Assembly (NCBI GenBank): GCA_002839335.1
Contig: PGXU01000017.1
Location: 1-57,209, forward strand
Source: Spirochaetae bacterium HGW-Spirochaetae-4
Lineage (GTDB): Bacteria; Spirochaetota; Spirochaetia; Sphaerochaetales; Sphaerochaetaceae
Length of the DNA: 57,209 nt
Direction of reading: 5' to 3'
The translations under genes and the position numbers were made by a program. Shown here piece by piece: positions 1 to 8,011 of this stretch (positions are counted from its first letter, which is position 1; each line of letters begins with the position of its first letter). The notes under the pieces are model-generated. The model was not told where the DNA came from, ran no database searches, and saw nothing but the letters and a program-made list of their open reading frames with translations.

Positions 1-103
1 CCGCGCCAGTCTTTATCTGTAGGCATTGCCCGCCATAAAGCCCGACACCAGTATGTACAATCAACCGTGCGTAGTCTTCGATCATCTGTCCAATAGTTTT
101 CAT
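1..103 (-). CDS. M29-type aminopeptidase, N-terminal fragment (runs off window)
   Basis: The ATG is at 103-101 on the minus strand, preceded by a GAGGTG ribosome site. The 34 visible codons read MKTIGQMIEDYARLIVHTG and continue VGLYGGQCLQIKTGA. This matches the start of M29 metalloaminopeptidases, where a 'YA.LIV..G..v..GQ.l.I' helix-strand opens the protein. The rest lies beyond base 1, so catalytic residues cannot be checked. The upstream gene, also M29-like and on the same strand, ends 32 bp before it, so the two are probably co-transcribed paralogues. Confidence 0.7.
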   Translation of the reverse strand, partial: MKTIGQMIEDYARLIVHTGVGLYGGQCLQIKTGA

Positions 104-135
104 ATGCACCTCAAGTATTACCTGAATGTAGGAAA

Positions 136-1329
136 TTACGTTAGAAACACTCCATTTTGCATGAACACAATTTCAGATCCATCTTCCAGCCGGGCAGAAA
201 CCTGTAGATTTCCAGTTCCGATGGGAATCCTGGCCCGCAGGGTGCTGACATTGCAGCCGGTCTGCTCCTGCAATTCCATTTCGTCCGCATAGGTGTCCAA
301 GGCTTCCAGGTGATACGTTTCACCCATGCCAATGGTTATCGAGCTGGTAAGGTTCTCGTCGAATCCACCATAGCCGAAATGATGGGCCAGGGTACCCAAC
401 TGGGAATGTTCGTCGACCAACGACAATTCACCTAGCTTTGCAGAGCCGCTGTCCATGGACAAGGCGAGGGCCAACAATTCTTTTCCCCTGTCGGCATCGA
501 AATCCACAATGGTTCCCTGTGAAAGCTCGAAGCTGGCTCCTTCCACCATACCACCCAGCAGTCGGAAGGGACTGGAGGCCTTGACAATGCCCCGACCTTG
601 CAACCGTTCGACCAGCATGCTGACTCGTTCCAAGGGAAGCAACGGGATGAATGATCGTCCGCTTTCGAGTCTGCGCACCCCTCCGCGCCAACGTGATTGG
701 TCGACAGCGGAAACGGTAAAGTCGGTACCATTGTCGGAGCGTATGTGCCAGGATACCACGTCATGCCGGTTCAGCAGCGACAACCTGTGGTCTATCCATG
801 TGACCTGGTCTTGCCATGCGCGAAGCGGATTCGACGTATCGAGTTTGAATACCGGTCCAAGTGCTTTCCAGAGGTCTTCCTCAGAGGCCTTTTTTCCCAG
901 GATCCTCCGTGCCCACACCGGGCCGGGAACCGGTACGACAGCCCATGGTGCGACCTGCTTGTCCAATTGGGGCGGGGCCAGGTTGCCCACCTTCTGCAGC
1001 AACCCCATATTCTGGACTATATCGACAGGATCTGCGGTGAAATCCCAATCGCGGTCCTCCGTATCGTCCAGACGAAGCAATGCGGCACCTGTCGGAGGAG
1101 CCAGCGACTGTTCATGGATGACTGGAGTCACTTCCAGCACATCACCGGGGACGCCGTCCTCGATGACTACGATATGGACCGCTTGCCGGGTCGTTTCACT
1201 GGCTGATTGCGCCAATTCCCGGGCAAAGTCAAGATGTGAAGGGTTTGTATTGATAGACAGGGAATCCCCTTCCTGGATGCGGATAGCCACCCGAAGTAGG
1301 ATTTCCATATAGGTAGAACGATAATCCAT
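136..1329 (-). CDS. M29 aminopeptidase-like protein with missing metal ligands
   Basis: A 397-residue protein with the length and layout of M29 aminopeptidases (AmpS/AmpT type), including a PGPVWARRI segment near 135 and the FDEN motif near 323. I chose the ATG at 1329, which has GGGAGG three bases upstream, over an in-frame TTG at 1347. Known M29 enzymes bind two metals through Glu, Glu, His, His and Asp. Here the Glu of LGEL (about 301) and a Tyr (339) are kept. The His after the FDEN motif reads Ser330, and the H-x-D pair in the N-x-S-x-x-H-x-D motif reads Arg365 and Arg367. Hydrolase activity is therefore doubtful, by inference from an eye alignment. It lies upstream of a second M29 gene, perhaps as a partner subunit. 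Confidence 0.65.
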   Translation of the reverse strand: MDYRSTYMEILLRVAIRIQEGDSLSINTNPSHLDFARELAQSASETTRQAVHIVVIEDGVPGDVLEVTPVIHEQSLAPPTGAALLRLDDTEDRDWDFTADPVDIVQNMGLLQKVGNLAPPQLDKQVAPWAVVPVPGPVWARRILGKKASEEDLWKALGPVFKLDTSNPLRAWQDQVTWIDHRLSLLNRHDVVSWHIRSDNGTDFTVSAVDQSRWRGGVRRLESGRSFIPLLPLERVSMLVERLQGRGIVKASSPFRLLGGMVEGASFELSQGTIVDFDADRGKELLALALSMDSGSAKLGELSLVDEHSQLGTLAHHFGYGGFDENLTSSITIGMGETYHLEALDTYADEMELQEQTGCNVSTLRARIPIGTGNLQVSARLEDGSEIVFMQNGVFLT

Positions 1330-1402
1330 ATTCCTCCCAAACTGCAATTCCGATCCGATCCAAGCTCACCCATACGGTTCCGCCGGTACAGATCTCTAGA
1401 GA

Positions 1403-1431
1403 ATCATAGTGTACAATATATCCGGTGGAAA
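1403..1431 (-). promoter_or_regulatory. Candidate promoter for the M29-like pair
   Basis: On the minus strand TTTCCA is followed after 17 bp by TATGAT. This would start transcription about 70 nt before the ATG at 1329. The -35 box is a weak match (4 of 6). Confidence 0.35.
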
Positions 1432-1474
1432 GACCAAGCATCTGCCGATAGAATGGGAAATTTGGCAGGGGCTC

Positions 1475-1503
1475 TTGACCATCGGCCCACTTTCCGCTAT
1501 TAA
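1475..1503 (+). promoter_or_regulatory. Candidate promoter for tRNA-Gly
   Basis: TTGACC, 17 bp spacer, TATTAA. The expected start lies about 20 nt before the tRNA 5' end, which is a normal short tRNA leader. Confidence 0.6.
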
Positions 1504-1528
1504 TATGTTCCATACGAAACCGAAGCGT

Positions 1529-1599
1529 GCGCCTGTGGTATAGTGGTATTACCTCAGCCTTCCAAGCTGAAGAGGCGGGTTCGATTCCCGTCGGGCGCT
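1529..1599 (+). tRNA. tRNA-Gly (anticodon TCC)
   Basis: A 71-nt cloverleaf. The acceptor arms GCGCCTG and CGGGCGC pair with one G-T wobble. The anticodon stem TCAGC/GCTGA encloses the loop CTTCCAA, giving anticodon TCC for GGA codons. The T-arm is GCGGG/CCCGT-like with TTCGATT. No 3' CCA is encoded, so a CCA-adding enzyme is needed; one candidate lies at 11848-13200. Confidence 0.93.
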
Positions 1600-1609
1600 T
1601 TACCGGGAG

Positions 1610-1630
1610 CCTGGCACAGCCAGGTTTTTT
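1610..1630 (+). terminator. Intrinsic terminator after tRNA-Gly
   Basis: CCTGGC, loop ACA, GCCAGG, then six T residues, starting 11 bp after the tRNA. Confidence 0.8.
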
Positions 1631-1660
1631 CATGTCCAGCAGGGGAATCCCCCCAGGACG

Positions 1661-1695
1661 CTTGCAGCGGGATGGAGGCAGTCGCCTCCTGCAAG
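1661..1695 (+). promoter_or_regulatory. Stem-loop in the leader of the Bpur-like gene
   Basis: Outer arms CTTGCA (1661-1666) and TGCAAG (1690-1695) flank a perfect inner hairpin GGAGGC-AGTC-GCCTCC (1674-1689), with a 7-nt bulge on the 5' side. A smaller GGGG-AAT-CCCC hairpin lies just upstream. No T run follows, so this is not a terminator. It precedes a gene whose Borrelia homologue binds RNA. Confidence 0.45.
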
Positions 1696-1733
1696 TGAAT
1701 CCGATAGACTGCCGATATTACAAGAGGTGTACA

Positions 1734-1976
1734 ATGGGAGTTCGTGGAGAAGTCTATTCAACGAAACTTGTTACCAATGACAGGACGTATTTCTTCAATG
1801 TGAAGGAAAATGTCTATGGTGATTTGTTTCTCAATATTGTGGAAAGCAAGGGAATGGAAGGGGGCTCGGGAAAATTCATCCGCCAGTCCATCCTGGTGTA
1901 TCAAGAGGACCTCGGGGAATTTGTCCAAGAGTTCCAGAAGACGCTCGATTTCCTCAAGCAGACCGCAAAGAAGTAA
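1734..1976 (+). CDS. Bpur-like PUR-domain nucleic-acid-binding protein (DUF3276)
   Basis: An 80-residue protein, [19 protein letters not shown] onward, with the compact beta-beta-beta-alpha PUR repeat that dimerises to form a full PUR fold. The [27 protein letters not shown] and F-R-SI-VY motifs match Bpur of Borrelia, which binds single-stranded DNA and RNA and affects gene expression. The start is the ATG at 1734 after AAGAGGTG; the frame is open further upstream only because it crosses the tRNA. No clear promoter is visible between the tRNA terminator and this gene, so it may depend on read-through. Confidence 0.85.
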   Translation: MGVRGEVYSTKLVTNDRTYFFNVKENVYGDLFLNIVESKGMEGGSGKFIRQSILVYQEDLGEFVQEFQKTLDFLKQTAKK

Positions 1977-1985
1977 GTAAAATCG

Positions 1986-2011
1986 ATACCCTGGGGCAAG
2001 CGGCAGGGTAT
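1986..2011. terminator. Probable bidirectional terminator between the Bpur-like gene and rnhB
   Basis: Perfect 8-bp arms ATACCCTG and CAGGGTAT with a 10-nt loop lie between two convergent genes. On the minus strand an A/T-rich CGATTTTAC follows; on the plus strand the T run is poor. Confidence 0.45.
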
Positions 2012-2063
2012 TCGTATAACTCCGATCGTAATCGCTCGGGAATTACCGCAAGTCCCATCCCAT

Positions 2064-2618
2064 TCAATATCTGAACGTCAGACGTTGGATGGGGCTGGGT
2101 CCGAATGTTCGGCAAGCTTCCAAATGGGCTTTCGTCGGGTAGCCCTTATGACCGGCGTATCCCCATTGCGGATATTTCCTATCCATCAACACCATCAAAT
2201 TGTCACGTGCAGTCTTGGCCAAGATCGAAGCGGCCATAATCTCGAAGACGGAATCGTCACCTTTCACCACAGCCTGGCAGGGTAGCGTAAACGGGGGAGT
2301 CCTGTTTCCATCGACCAGGATGAGGTCGACATGAACTCCGCTACGTTCGATTTTCGCATACGCCCGTTGCATGGCATGCATCGTCGCTTGCAGGATATTC
2401 ACCGTATCGATTTCCGCTCTGCTCGACCATGCGACCGCCCATGCCAGCGAGCGCTGCTTTATGACAATCTCGGCCGCTTCCCGGCGCTTCTGGGACAGCT
2501 TCTTTGAATCGGCGAGTATCTCGAAGGGGAAGTCTTTCGGCAACACGACCGCAGCGGCACACACCGGACCTGCGATCGGTCCCCGTCCAGCTTCATCGAT
2601 ACCACATATGTTGACCAT
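2064..2618 (-). CDS. rnhB: Ribonuclease HII
   Basis: A 184-residue enzyme that cuts RNA in RNA-DNA hybrids and removes misincorporated ribonucleotides. The N-terminal GIDEAGRG motif supplies the first Asp-Glu pair, the LVDGN segment the third acidic residue, and ASILAKTARD the fourth Asp region. The length fits a compact RNase HII without extensions. The ATG at 2618 has no ribosome site but follows a -10 box by 7 nt, suggesting a leaderless transcript. It is divergent from smc, with overlapping promoters. Confidence 0.95.
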   Translation of the reverse strand: MVNICGIDEAGRGPIAGPVCAAAVVLPKDFPFEILADSKKLSQKRREAAEIVIKQRSLAWAVAWSSRAEIDTVNILQATMHAMQRAYAKIERSGVHVDLILVDGNRTPPFTLPCQAVVKGDDSVFEIMAASILAKTARDNLMVLMDRKYPQWGYAGHKGYPTKAHLEACRTFGPSPIQRLTFRY

Positions 2619-2625
2619 GACTGCG

Positions 2626-2655
2626 ATAGTAGTGTGCCCAGATGCAATTTGTCAA
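2626..2655 (-). promoter_or_regulatory. rnhB promoter, leaderless arrangement
   Basis: On the minus strand TTGACA (2655-2650), 18 bp, TACTAT (2631-2626), then 7 nt to the ATG. The expected start site is at or next to the A of ATG. The -35 lies in the same TTGTCAA heptamer used by the smc promoter in the other direction. Confidence 0.6.
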
Positions 2656-2677
2656 TTCCAGACAGGTGTGGTATACT
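2649..2677 (+). promoter_or_regulatory. smc operon promoter
   Basis: TTGTCA (2649-2654), 17 bp, TATACT (2672-2677). The start would be about 80 nt before the smc start codon. It shares its -35 heptamer with the rnhB promoter. Confidence 0.7.
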
Positions 2678-2762
2678 CGCCCTCGTGGACGGCTGGTCTC
2701 TCGTCTCGTATGCAGCGGGAGTATCCGGTCGCGTTTATTGTTCAAGCAAGTGGGAGATCCGG

Positions 2763-5603
2763 TTGTTCCTCAAAAGCCTAGAATTATATGGATTCAAATC
2801 GTTCGCCGACAAGACCCGTCTGGAATTCGCAGATGGGACCACGTCGTTGCTCGGACCCAACGGATGCGGCAAAAGCAATATCGTGGATGCCATCAAATGG
2901 GTGCTCGGCGAACAATCCACCAAGACCCTCCGTGCGGGAAAAATGGAAGATGTGATCTTCAATGGCACCGAAACGCGCAAACCGTTGAATGTCGCGGAAG
3001 TCACGCTCGTCGTGAGCAACGAAGCAGGCCTGTTGCCGACCGAGCACACCGAGGTAGAGATCAAACGCCGGTTGTTCCGCAGCGGGGAAAGCGAGTTCTA
3101 CATAAACCGCAACCCTGTTCGCCTCAAGGATATCCGGGAACTGTTCTTCGATACCGGGGTCGGGAAATCGGCCTACTCGATACTCGAGCAGGGCAAGATA
3201 GACCAGATTTTGAGCCATAAGCCCGAAGATCGGCGCTATATCTTCGAGGAAGCCGCAGGAATCACCCGGTACAAGCTGAGGAGTTTGGAGGCGGCCCGGA
3301 AACTCGAACGGACCGAGGAGAATATCGAACAGGTCGATACCCTGCTGGGTGAGATCAAGCGGCAATATGATTCGCGCAAGGCGCAGGCCGCCAAGGCTGC
3401 CCGATACCGCGAGCTTGAGAAAGAGCAGTCTGTCATGGAAGTCGATGTGCAGTTGTCCACGGTCAAGTCGTTCCTGTTGCTCATAGATTCCAGAAAGGAA
3501 CAACTCTCCAAATCCCAGGCGGCCTACGACCAGCTCAAGGATGATATCGCATTTCAGACCCAGCAGATGGAGGATGAGCAGAGCGAGATCCGCCACCATG
3601 CCGAGACCCGGGTGAATATCCAGACAAGGATACAGCGGCTGGAGGAACAGCTCAACGGCAAGCGGGACCAATTGGAATTGCTCCAACAACGGTACCGCGA
3701 CTTCCTGCGCAGCAAGGATGAGGCCGATTCGCGCGCATCGCAGATATTGGAACGTATCGAGCGGGACGAGGAGGAACTCGAAACGCAACGTGACCATGCC
3801 CAGGTGCTGGCCGACACGATCGAGGAACTCGCCGAAAAGATCACGCACCATGAAACGCAGATGGCAGGCACCCAAAATCTCATCAAGGACCACGACCGGG
3901 AAATCGAGGAGCGCGAGGCGGCAATCTTGGCCGAGGAGGACATCCAGAAGGAACTCGGGTTGCAGTTGCAGGAGCTTACGGACAGGATAGTCGTCGAATT
4001 GGATGCGAAGATCAGTGAGAGCGGGTATTCGACCCAAGCACGCAAGAAAGCCGAGACAGCCTTCTCCGAGCGTTTGGAACGGATCAAGGTCGCCATGGCC
4101 GAACGGAAGGAATTCGGGAAGAAGCTCCAGGCGATGGTCGAATCCAAGGCTACGGAACCGAAGAGCGCCATGCAGGACTGGCAACGGTTCCTCGATGAGC
4201 TTGCACGATCGGTCGATGCCCTTTTCGAGCTGTTCGCCACCTATGGGAGGAGCCTCCCCAGTTTCATCGACGATTTGCTTGCTCCCGAAGGCATCATCAC
4301 CAAAAAGCATGCGATCGACAAGGATATGGCCGATTCCAGGGCAAAGACAACCGCACATCGGCAGTCCATTTCCACCTTGCGCGAGGAGAATCGCGGGTTG
4401 GCCGAATTGCTCGAGCAGTACAGGGAGCGGTTGACGCAACTGAAGGTTTCGTTGGGTGAGCACACTGCCCGGAGCGTCAGCACGAAGTCGTTGATAGAGA
4501 ATCTCGAGAAGAATGCCACCGAACAACGCTATCTGCATGGTGATGCCATCCGCGATGCCCAAGTCGCCCAACAGCGGGTCGAGGAGGCTGTCGAGCAGAT
4601 GGCGGTAGTCAGGGACGACCAGCAGCGCATCCACGATGAGAAGGACTCGCTCGAGGGACAACTTGTCGAGATTATCGAGGTCATAGAGCGCGAGAACGAA
4701 CGGATCAGCGGAGAGCGGCAGAAGATCAACCAGCGGTATACCGAATTGAACGAACTGCGTGGCACCATAGACAAGTATACATTCCACATCGAATCGATAC
4801 ACGAACAGATCCAAGGTGTCTACCGGAACTTCTTCGATACCTATGGCAAGAGCCTGAAGGAATTCGACGAACGTCTCGGTGAGGAAATCGGAGATATCGC
4901 CCAGTTGCGCGAGCGCCTGGCGCAGGTCAAGAAACAGATCCAAGGCATGGGGTACATCAACCACATGGCCGAGGAGGAGTTCGCCGAGATCAAGGAACGG
5001 TACGATTTCTTGACCCGGCAGATGGACGATCTGGTGAAGGCCAAGAACGACCTGACACGGGTTATCGAGGAGATCAAGAAGCGTTCGGAGGAGATGTTCC
5101 TCGATTCCTACCAGAAGATACGGGTGAATTTCCAACAGATGTTCCATCGCATGTTCGGTGGCGGACGTGCCGAGTTGCGTCTGCTTGATCCGGAGAATAT
5201 CCTGGAGTGCGGCATAGATATACTTGCCCAGCCACCCGGCAAGAAACTGGACCGGTTGGCACCGCTTTCCGGTGGTGAGAAGTCGTTGACCGCAGTCGCG
5301 CTGCTGTTCGCGACCTACAAGGTGAAACCTTCCCCGTTCTGTATCCTCGACGAGATCGACGCCGCATTGGATGATCGGAATATCGGGTATTTCCTGAGTG
5401 TCCTGGAGGATTTCAGTACATCCTCCCAGTTCATCATCATCACACACAACAAGCATACCGTCATGGGTTCCCAGACGTTGCTGGGGGTCACCATGCAGGA
5501 GCGGGGTGTGTCGAAGGCGATCAGCTATCGCATGGGATGGGAGGCCGACCAGGAGGTTATCCATGACATGCAGGTTGACACTGGCTCAGAAAATACAGTA
5601 TAA
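2763..5603 (+). CDS. smc: SMC-family chromosome segregation ATPase, short, no recognisable hinge
   Basis: A 946-residue protein with an ABC-type head split between its ends. Walker A GPNGCGKSN is at 31-39, the signature LSGGEKS near 835, Walker B CILDEID near 860, and two long coiled-coil arms lie between. I start at TTG 2763 (MFLKSLELYGFKSF), with GGGAG six bases upstream, because homologues begin there; the frame is open further upstream. Bacterial SMCs are usually about 1170-1190 residues with a globular hinge of about 150-200 residues. Here the middle (about 455-525) holds only a short segment including MQDWQRFLDELARS and LPSFIDDLL, with no glycine-rich hinge motif. It heads a probable operon with ffh. 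Confidence 0.9.
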   Translation: MFLKSLELYGFKSFADKTRLEFADGTTSLLGPNGCGKSNIVDAIKWVLGEQSTKTLRAGKMEDVIFNGTETRKPLNVAEVTLVVSNEAGLLPTEHTEVEIKRRLFRSGESEFYINRNPVRLKDIRELFFDTGVGKSAYSILEQGKIDQILSHKPEDRRYIFEEAAGITRYKLRSLEAARKLERTEENIEQVDTLLGEIKRQYDSRKAQAAKAARYRELEKEQSVMEVDVQLSTVKSFLLLIDSRKEQLSKSQAAYDQLKDDIAFQTQQMEDEQSEIRHHAETRVNIQTRIQRLEEQLNGKRDQLELLQQRYRDFLRSKDEADSRASQILERIERDEEELETQRDHAQVLADTIEELAEKITHHETQMAGTQNLIKDHDREIEEREAAILAEEDIQKELGLQLQELTDRIVVELDAKISESGYSTQARKKAETAFSERLERIKVAMAERKEFGKKLQAMVESKATEPKSAMQDWQRFLDELARSVDALFELFATYGRSLPSFIDDLLAPEGIITKKHAIDKDMADSRAKTTAHRQSISTLREENRGLAELLEQYRERLTQLKVSLGEHTARSVSTKSLIENLEKNATEQRYLHGDAIRDAQVAQQRVEEAVEQMAVVRDDQQRIHDEKDSLEGQLVEIIEVIERENERISGERQKINQRYTELNELRGTIDKYTFHIESIHEQIQGVYRNFFDTYGKSLKEFDERLGEEIGDIAQLRERLAQVKKQIQGMGYINHMAEEEFAEIKERYDFLTRQMDDLVKAKNDLTRVIEEIKKRSEEMFLDSYQKIRVNFQQMFHRMFGGGRAELRLLDPENILECGIDILAQPPGKKLDRLAPLSGGEKSLTAVALLFATYKVKPSPFCILDEIDAALDDRNIGYFLSVLEDFSTSSQFIIITHNKHTVMGSQTLLGVTMQERGVSKAISYRMGWEADQEVIHDMQVDTGSENTV

Positions 5604-5638
5604 ATCTTTACCGTAACGCAGATAGATTTGGATGGATA

Positions 5639-6970
5639 ATGTTTGATTCAATAAGCGAGAAATTTACTGGGATCGTCAGGTCGTTCAGCGGCAAGGCGAA
5701 AATCACCGAGAAAAATATTCAGGATGCAGTCGAAGAGATCAAGATTGCGCTGCTTGAGGCAGACGTAAATCTTCGTGTCGTCAGACGTTTTATCAATCGG
5801 ACCATGGAAGAGGCTACCGGTGAGAAGGTGCTCAAATCCATCGATCCGGGCCAGCAGTTCATCAAGATCGTGTACGACAAGATGGTGCAATTGCTTGGTG
5901 ACGAAGAGAGCCAGCACTTGAACCTGAAGGGGCCGGACACCACCAGTGTCATCCTCATGATGGGCTTGCAGGGTTCCGGAAAGACGACTACCGCTGCGAA
6001 ATTGGCCGCAAGATTGAAGAAGCAGGGAAGAAGACCCCTTTTGGTAGCCGCGGACCTTGTCCGGCCGGCCGCCGTGTTGCAGCTCCAGGTCCTTGGTGAA
6101 AAGATCGATGTTCCCGTATACGCCGAAGACTCCAAGGATCCCGTATCGGTTGCGCGCAATGCGTTGGCAAAGGCAAAGCGGGACCAATTCGACATTCTGA
6201 TCGTCGACACGTCGGGACGCATGCACCTGGACGAGACCATGATGGACGAGATCAAACGGATCCACCAGGCGGTTTCTCCCGACGAGACTCTGTTCGTCGC
6301 CGATGCGATGACTGGCCAGAATGCCGTCACCATCGCACAGGAATTCGAAGAGAAGGTCGGAATCTCCGGCGTCATATTGAGCAAGTTCGATTCCGACACA
6401 CGTGGTGGTGCAGCCCTTTCGTTGCGTTCCATTGTCGGAAAGCCGATCAAATTCATCGGTGTCGGGGAAAAGGTGGAGGATCTCGATCCTTTCTACCCGG
6501 AGCGTATCGCTTCCCGTATCCTCGGCATGGGCGACGTCGTCTCATTGGTGGAGAAAGCCCAGGAGACCATCGACCAGGCTGAGGCTGAACGGATGCAGGA
6601 GAAGATGAGCAAGAACACCTTCGACCTGCAGGATTATCTCGACCAGCTCGACCGCATGGACAAGATGGGTTCCATCGACAAGATCATCGACATGATCCCC
6701 GGAGCAAAGGGAACTGTCAGTGAGGACGACATAGATACTGCGGAAATGAATCGGGAAAAGGCAATCATCCAGTCTATGACCTATGCGGAACGTACGAATT
6801 ACCGTATACTGGGTCCGACGAGACGGAAACGGATCGCACGGGGCAGCGGAACATCGGTGAACGATGTGAACCGGATGCTGAAGAAATTTGAGAAGATGCG
6901 GCTTACCATGAAGAAGTTCGCAAAAAATAAAAAATACCAAGCTTCAATGTTGAAACACATGGGTATGTAA
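5639..6970 (+). CDS. ffh: Signal recognition particle protein Ffh
   Basis: A 443-residue SRP54-type GTPase that binds 4.5S RNA and signal sequences of nascent membrane proteins and docks with FtsY (36697-37569). An N-domain helical bundle comes first. The G domain carries GLQGSGKTT near 108, DTSGR, and TKFD-like '[11 protein letters not shown]'. The C-terminal M domain (from about 320) is methionine-rich and ends in lysines. ATG 5639 follows GGATGGAT. It is 35 bp after smc and 22 bp before rpsP, so likely in one transcript. Confidence 0.97.
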   Translation: MFDSISEKFTGIVRSFSGKAKITEKNIQDAVEEIKIALLEADVNLRVVRRFINRTMEEATGEKVLKSIDPGQQFIKIVYDKMVQLLGDEESQHLNLKGPDTTSVILMMGLQGSGKTTTAAKLAARLKKQGRRPLLVAADLVRPAAVLQLQVLGEKIDVPVYAEDSKDPVSVARNALAKAKRDQFDILIVDTSGRMHLDETMMDEIKRIHQAVSPDETLFVADAMTGQNAVTIAQEFEEKVGISGVILSKFDSDTRGGAALSLRSIVGKPIKFIGVGEKVEDLDPFYPERIASRILGMGDVVSLVEKAQETIDQAEAERMQEKMSKNTFDLQDYLDQLDRMDKMGSIDKIIDMIPGAKGTVSEDDIDTAEMNREKAIIQSMTYAERTNYRILGPTRRKRIARGSGTSVNDVNRMLKKFEKMRLTMKKFAKNKKYQASMLKHMGM

Positions 6971-6992
6971 TTGCGTTGAGCAGGAGGAAGTT

Positions 6993-7259
6993 GTGAGTAC
7001 GAGTATTAGGCTGAAGAGGTTCGGATCGAAAAAGAGACCATACTATCGTTTGGTGGTCATCGATTCCCAGGCAGCACGGGACAGCCGTTCGATTGAAGAA
7101 GTCGGACAATATCATCCCATCGAGGCTGAAGACAAGCAGGTTGTTCTCAAAGAGGATCGTATCAAGGACTGGATTGCAAAAGGCGCACAGCCTTCCGCGA
7201 CCGTCAAGAAGATCCTAAACAAACACCACATCACACTGAATAGAACTCTTCAAGATTAA
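6993..7259 (+). CDS. rpsP: 30S ribosomal protein bS16
   Basis: An 88-residue protein, [20 protein letters not shown] onward, the standard bS16 start, with the expected [14 protein letters not shown] segment. It stabilises 16S rRNA in the small subunit. The start is GTG at 6993, supported by AGGAGG eight bases upstream. It sits in the common order ffh-rpsP-khpA-rimM-trmD-rplS. Confidence 0.96.
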   Translation: MSTSIRLKRFGSKKRPYYRLVVIDSQAARDSRSIEEVGQYHPIEAEDKQVVLKEDRIKDWIAKGAQPSATVKKILNKHHITLNRTLQD

Positions 7260-7274
7260 TCGGAGGGTTTTGTC

Positions 7275-7508
7275 GTGGAAAAGGATCTAGTGGAATACAT
7301 TGCGAAATCGCTCGTGGACCAACCCGACGAAGTGGTGGTGAATGTGATCGAGGGTGAGCAATCGACCATCCTCGAGCTCAAGGTAGCCGCCGACGACGTC
7401 GGAAAGGTAATCGGCAAGCAGGGGCGGATAGCCAATGCGGTACGCGTCATCCTCAGTGCTTCGGCAGCCAAGGGTGGCAAGCATGTGCAATTGGAAATTC
7501 TCGACTGA
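7275..7508 (+). CDS. khpA: KH-domain RNA-binding protein KhpA
   Basis: A 77-residue single KH-domain protein. The GxxG-type loop is GKQGR in VIGKQGRIANAVRVIL, typical of the YlqC/KhpA family found between rpsP and rimM. The family binds RNA and, with KhpB, influences cell division in Gram-positives; here that role is only inferred. The start is GTG 7275 after GGAGG. Its TGA overlaps the rimM ATG by one base. Confidence 0.93.
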   Translation: MEKDLVEYIAKSLVDQPDEVVVNVIEGEQSTILELKVAADDVGKVIGKQGRIANAVRVILSASAAKGGKHVQLEILD

Positions 7509-8011
7509 TGGAATATCTTGCAACGGGGGTCCTCAAAGGCCCCCACGGTGTACAAGGGTTCGTCAAGGTGCATTCCTATTCGCAGGAATATGGGCATCTG
7601 GTTTCGTTGCGTTCCGTTTCCTTACGTAAGGACGGTACCCAGCGGGAACTGAAGATAGAGGCCGTCAAGTCCTCCGGAAAGGAGCTCCTCGTCAAGTTCG
7701 AGGGAATCGACACTCCGGAGGTCGCCCGGACATACAATGGCTGGGAAATCTGGGTTCCGCGGCAATCGGCCGCGAATCTGGAGGATGGCGAGTACTATGT
7801 GGCCGACTTGGCCGCCTGTAGCCTGCGTGTGGCCGACAGTATAGTGGGAAAGGTGGTTGGTGTTGTCGAGGGACCCCAGGCTTTGTTGCTCGAGGTCGAA
7901 TCGGCGGCTGACCAGAAACGGTATCTTGTGCCCTTCATGGGACAATATATCGGAGACGTCGATATGGAGAAGAAGGAGTTGGAACTGCTGGTTCCGGAAT
8001 TGCTCGCATGA
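7508..8011 (+). CDS. rimM: Ribosome maturation factor RimM
   Basis: A 167-residue protein with the N-terminal RimM barrel (GVLKGPHGVQGFVKVHSYS) and a C-terminal PRC-barrel (EYYVADLAACSLRV then YLVPFMGQYIGDVDMEKKEL). It helps assemble the 30S head and acts on free 16S precursors with bS16/uS19. The start overlaps the khpA stop (TGATG) and its own stop overlaps the trmD ATG by four bases, indicating translational coupling. Confidence 0.96.
   Translation: MEYLATGVLKGPHGVQGFVKVHSYSQEYGHLVSLRSVSLRKDGTQRELKIEAVKSSGKELLVKFEGIDTPEVARTYNGWEIWVPRQSAANLEDGEYYVADLAACSLRVADSIVGKVVGVVEGPQALLLEVESAADQKRYLVPFMGQYIGDVDMEKKELELLVPELLA

Noticed and set aside
1527-1733. Upstream extension of the Bpur-like protein
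   Set aside because: The open frame runs through tRNA-Gly and its terminator; homologues begin at MGxRGEVYS.
2784-5564. A 926-codon open frame on the minus strand opposite smc
   Set aside because: It is fully antisense to an unambiguous SMC and has no family motifs or ribosome site; long antisense frames arise here from codon bias.
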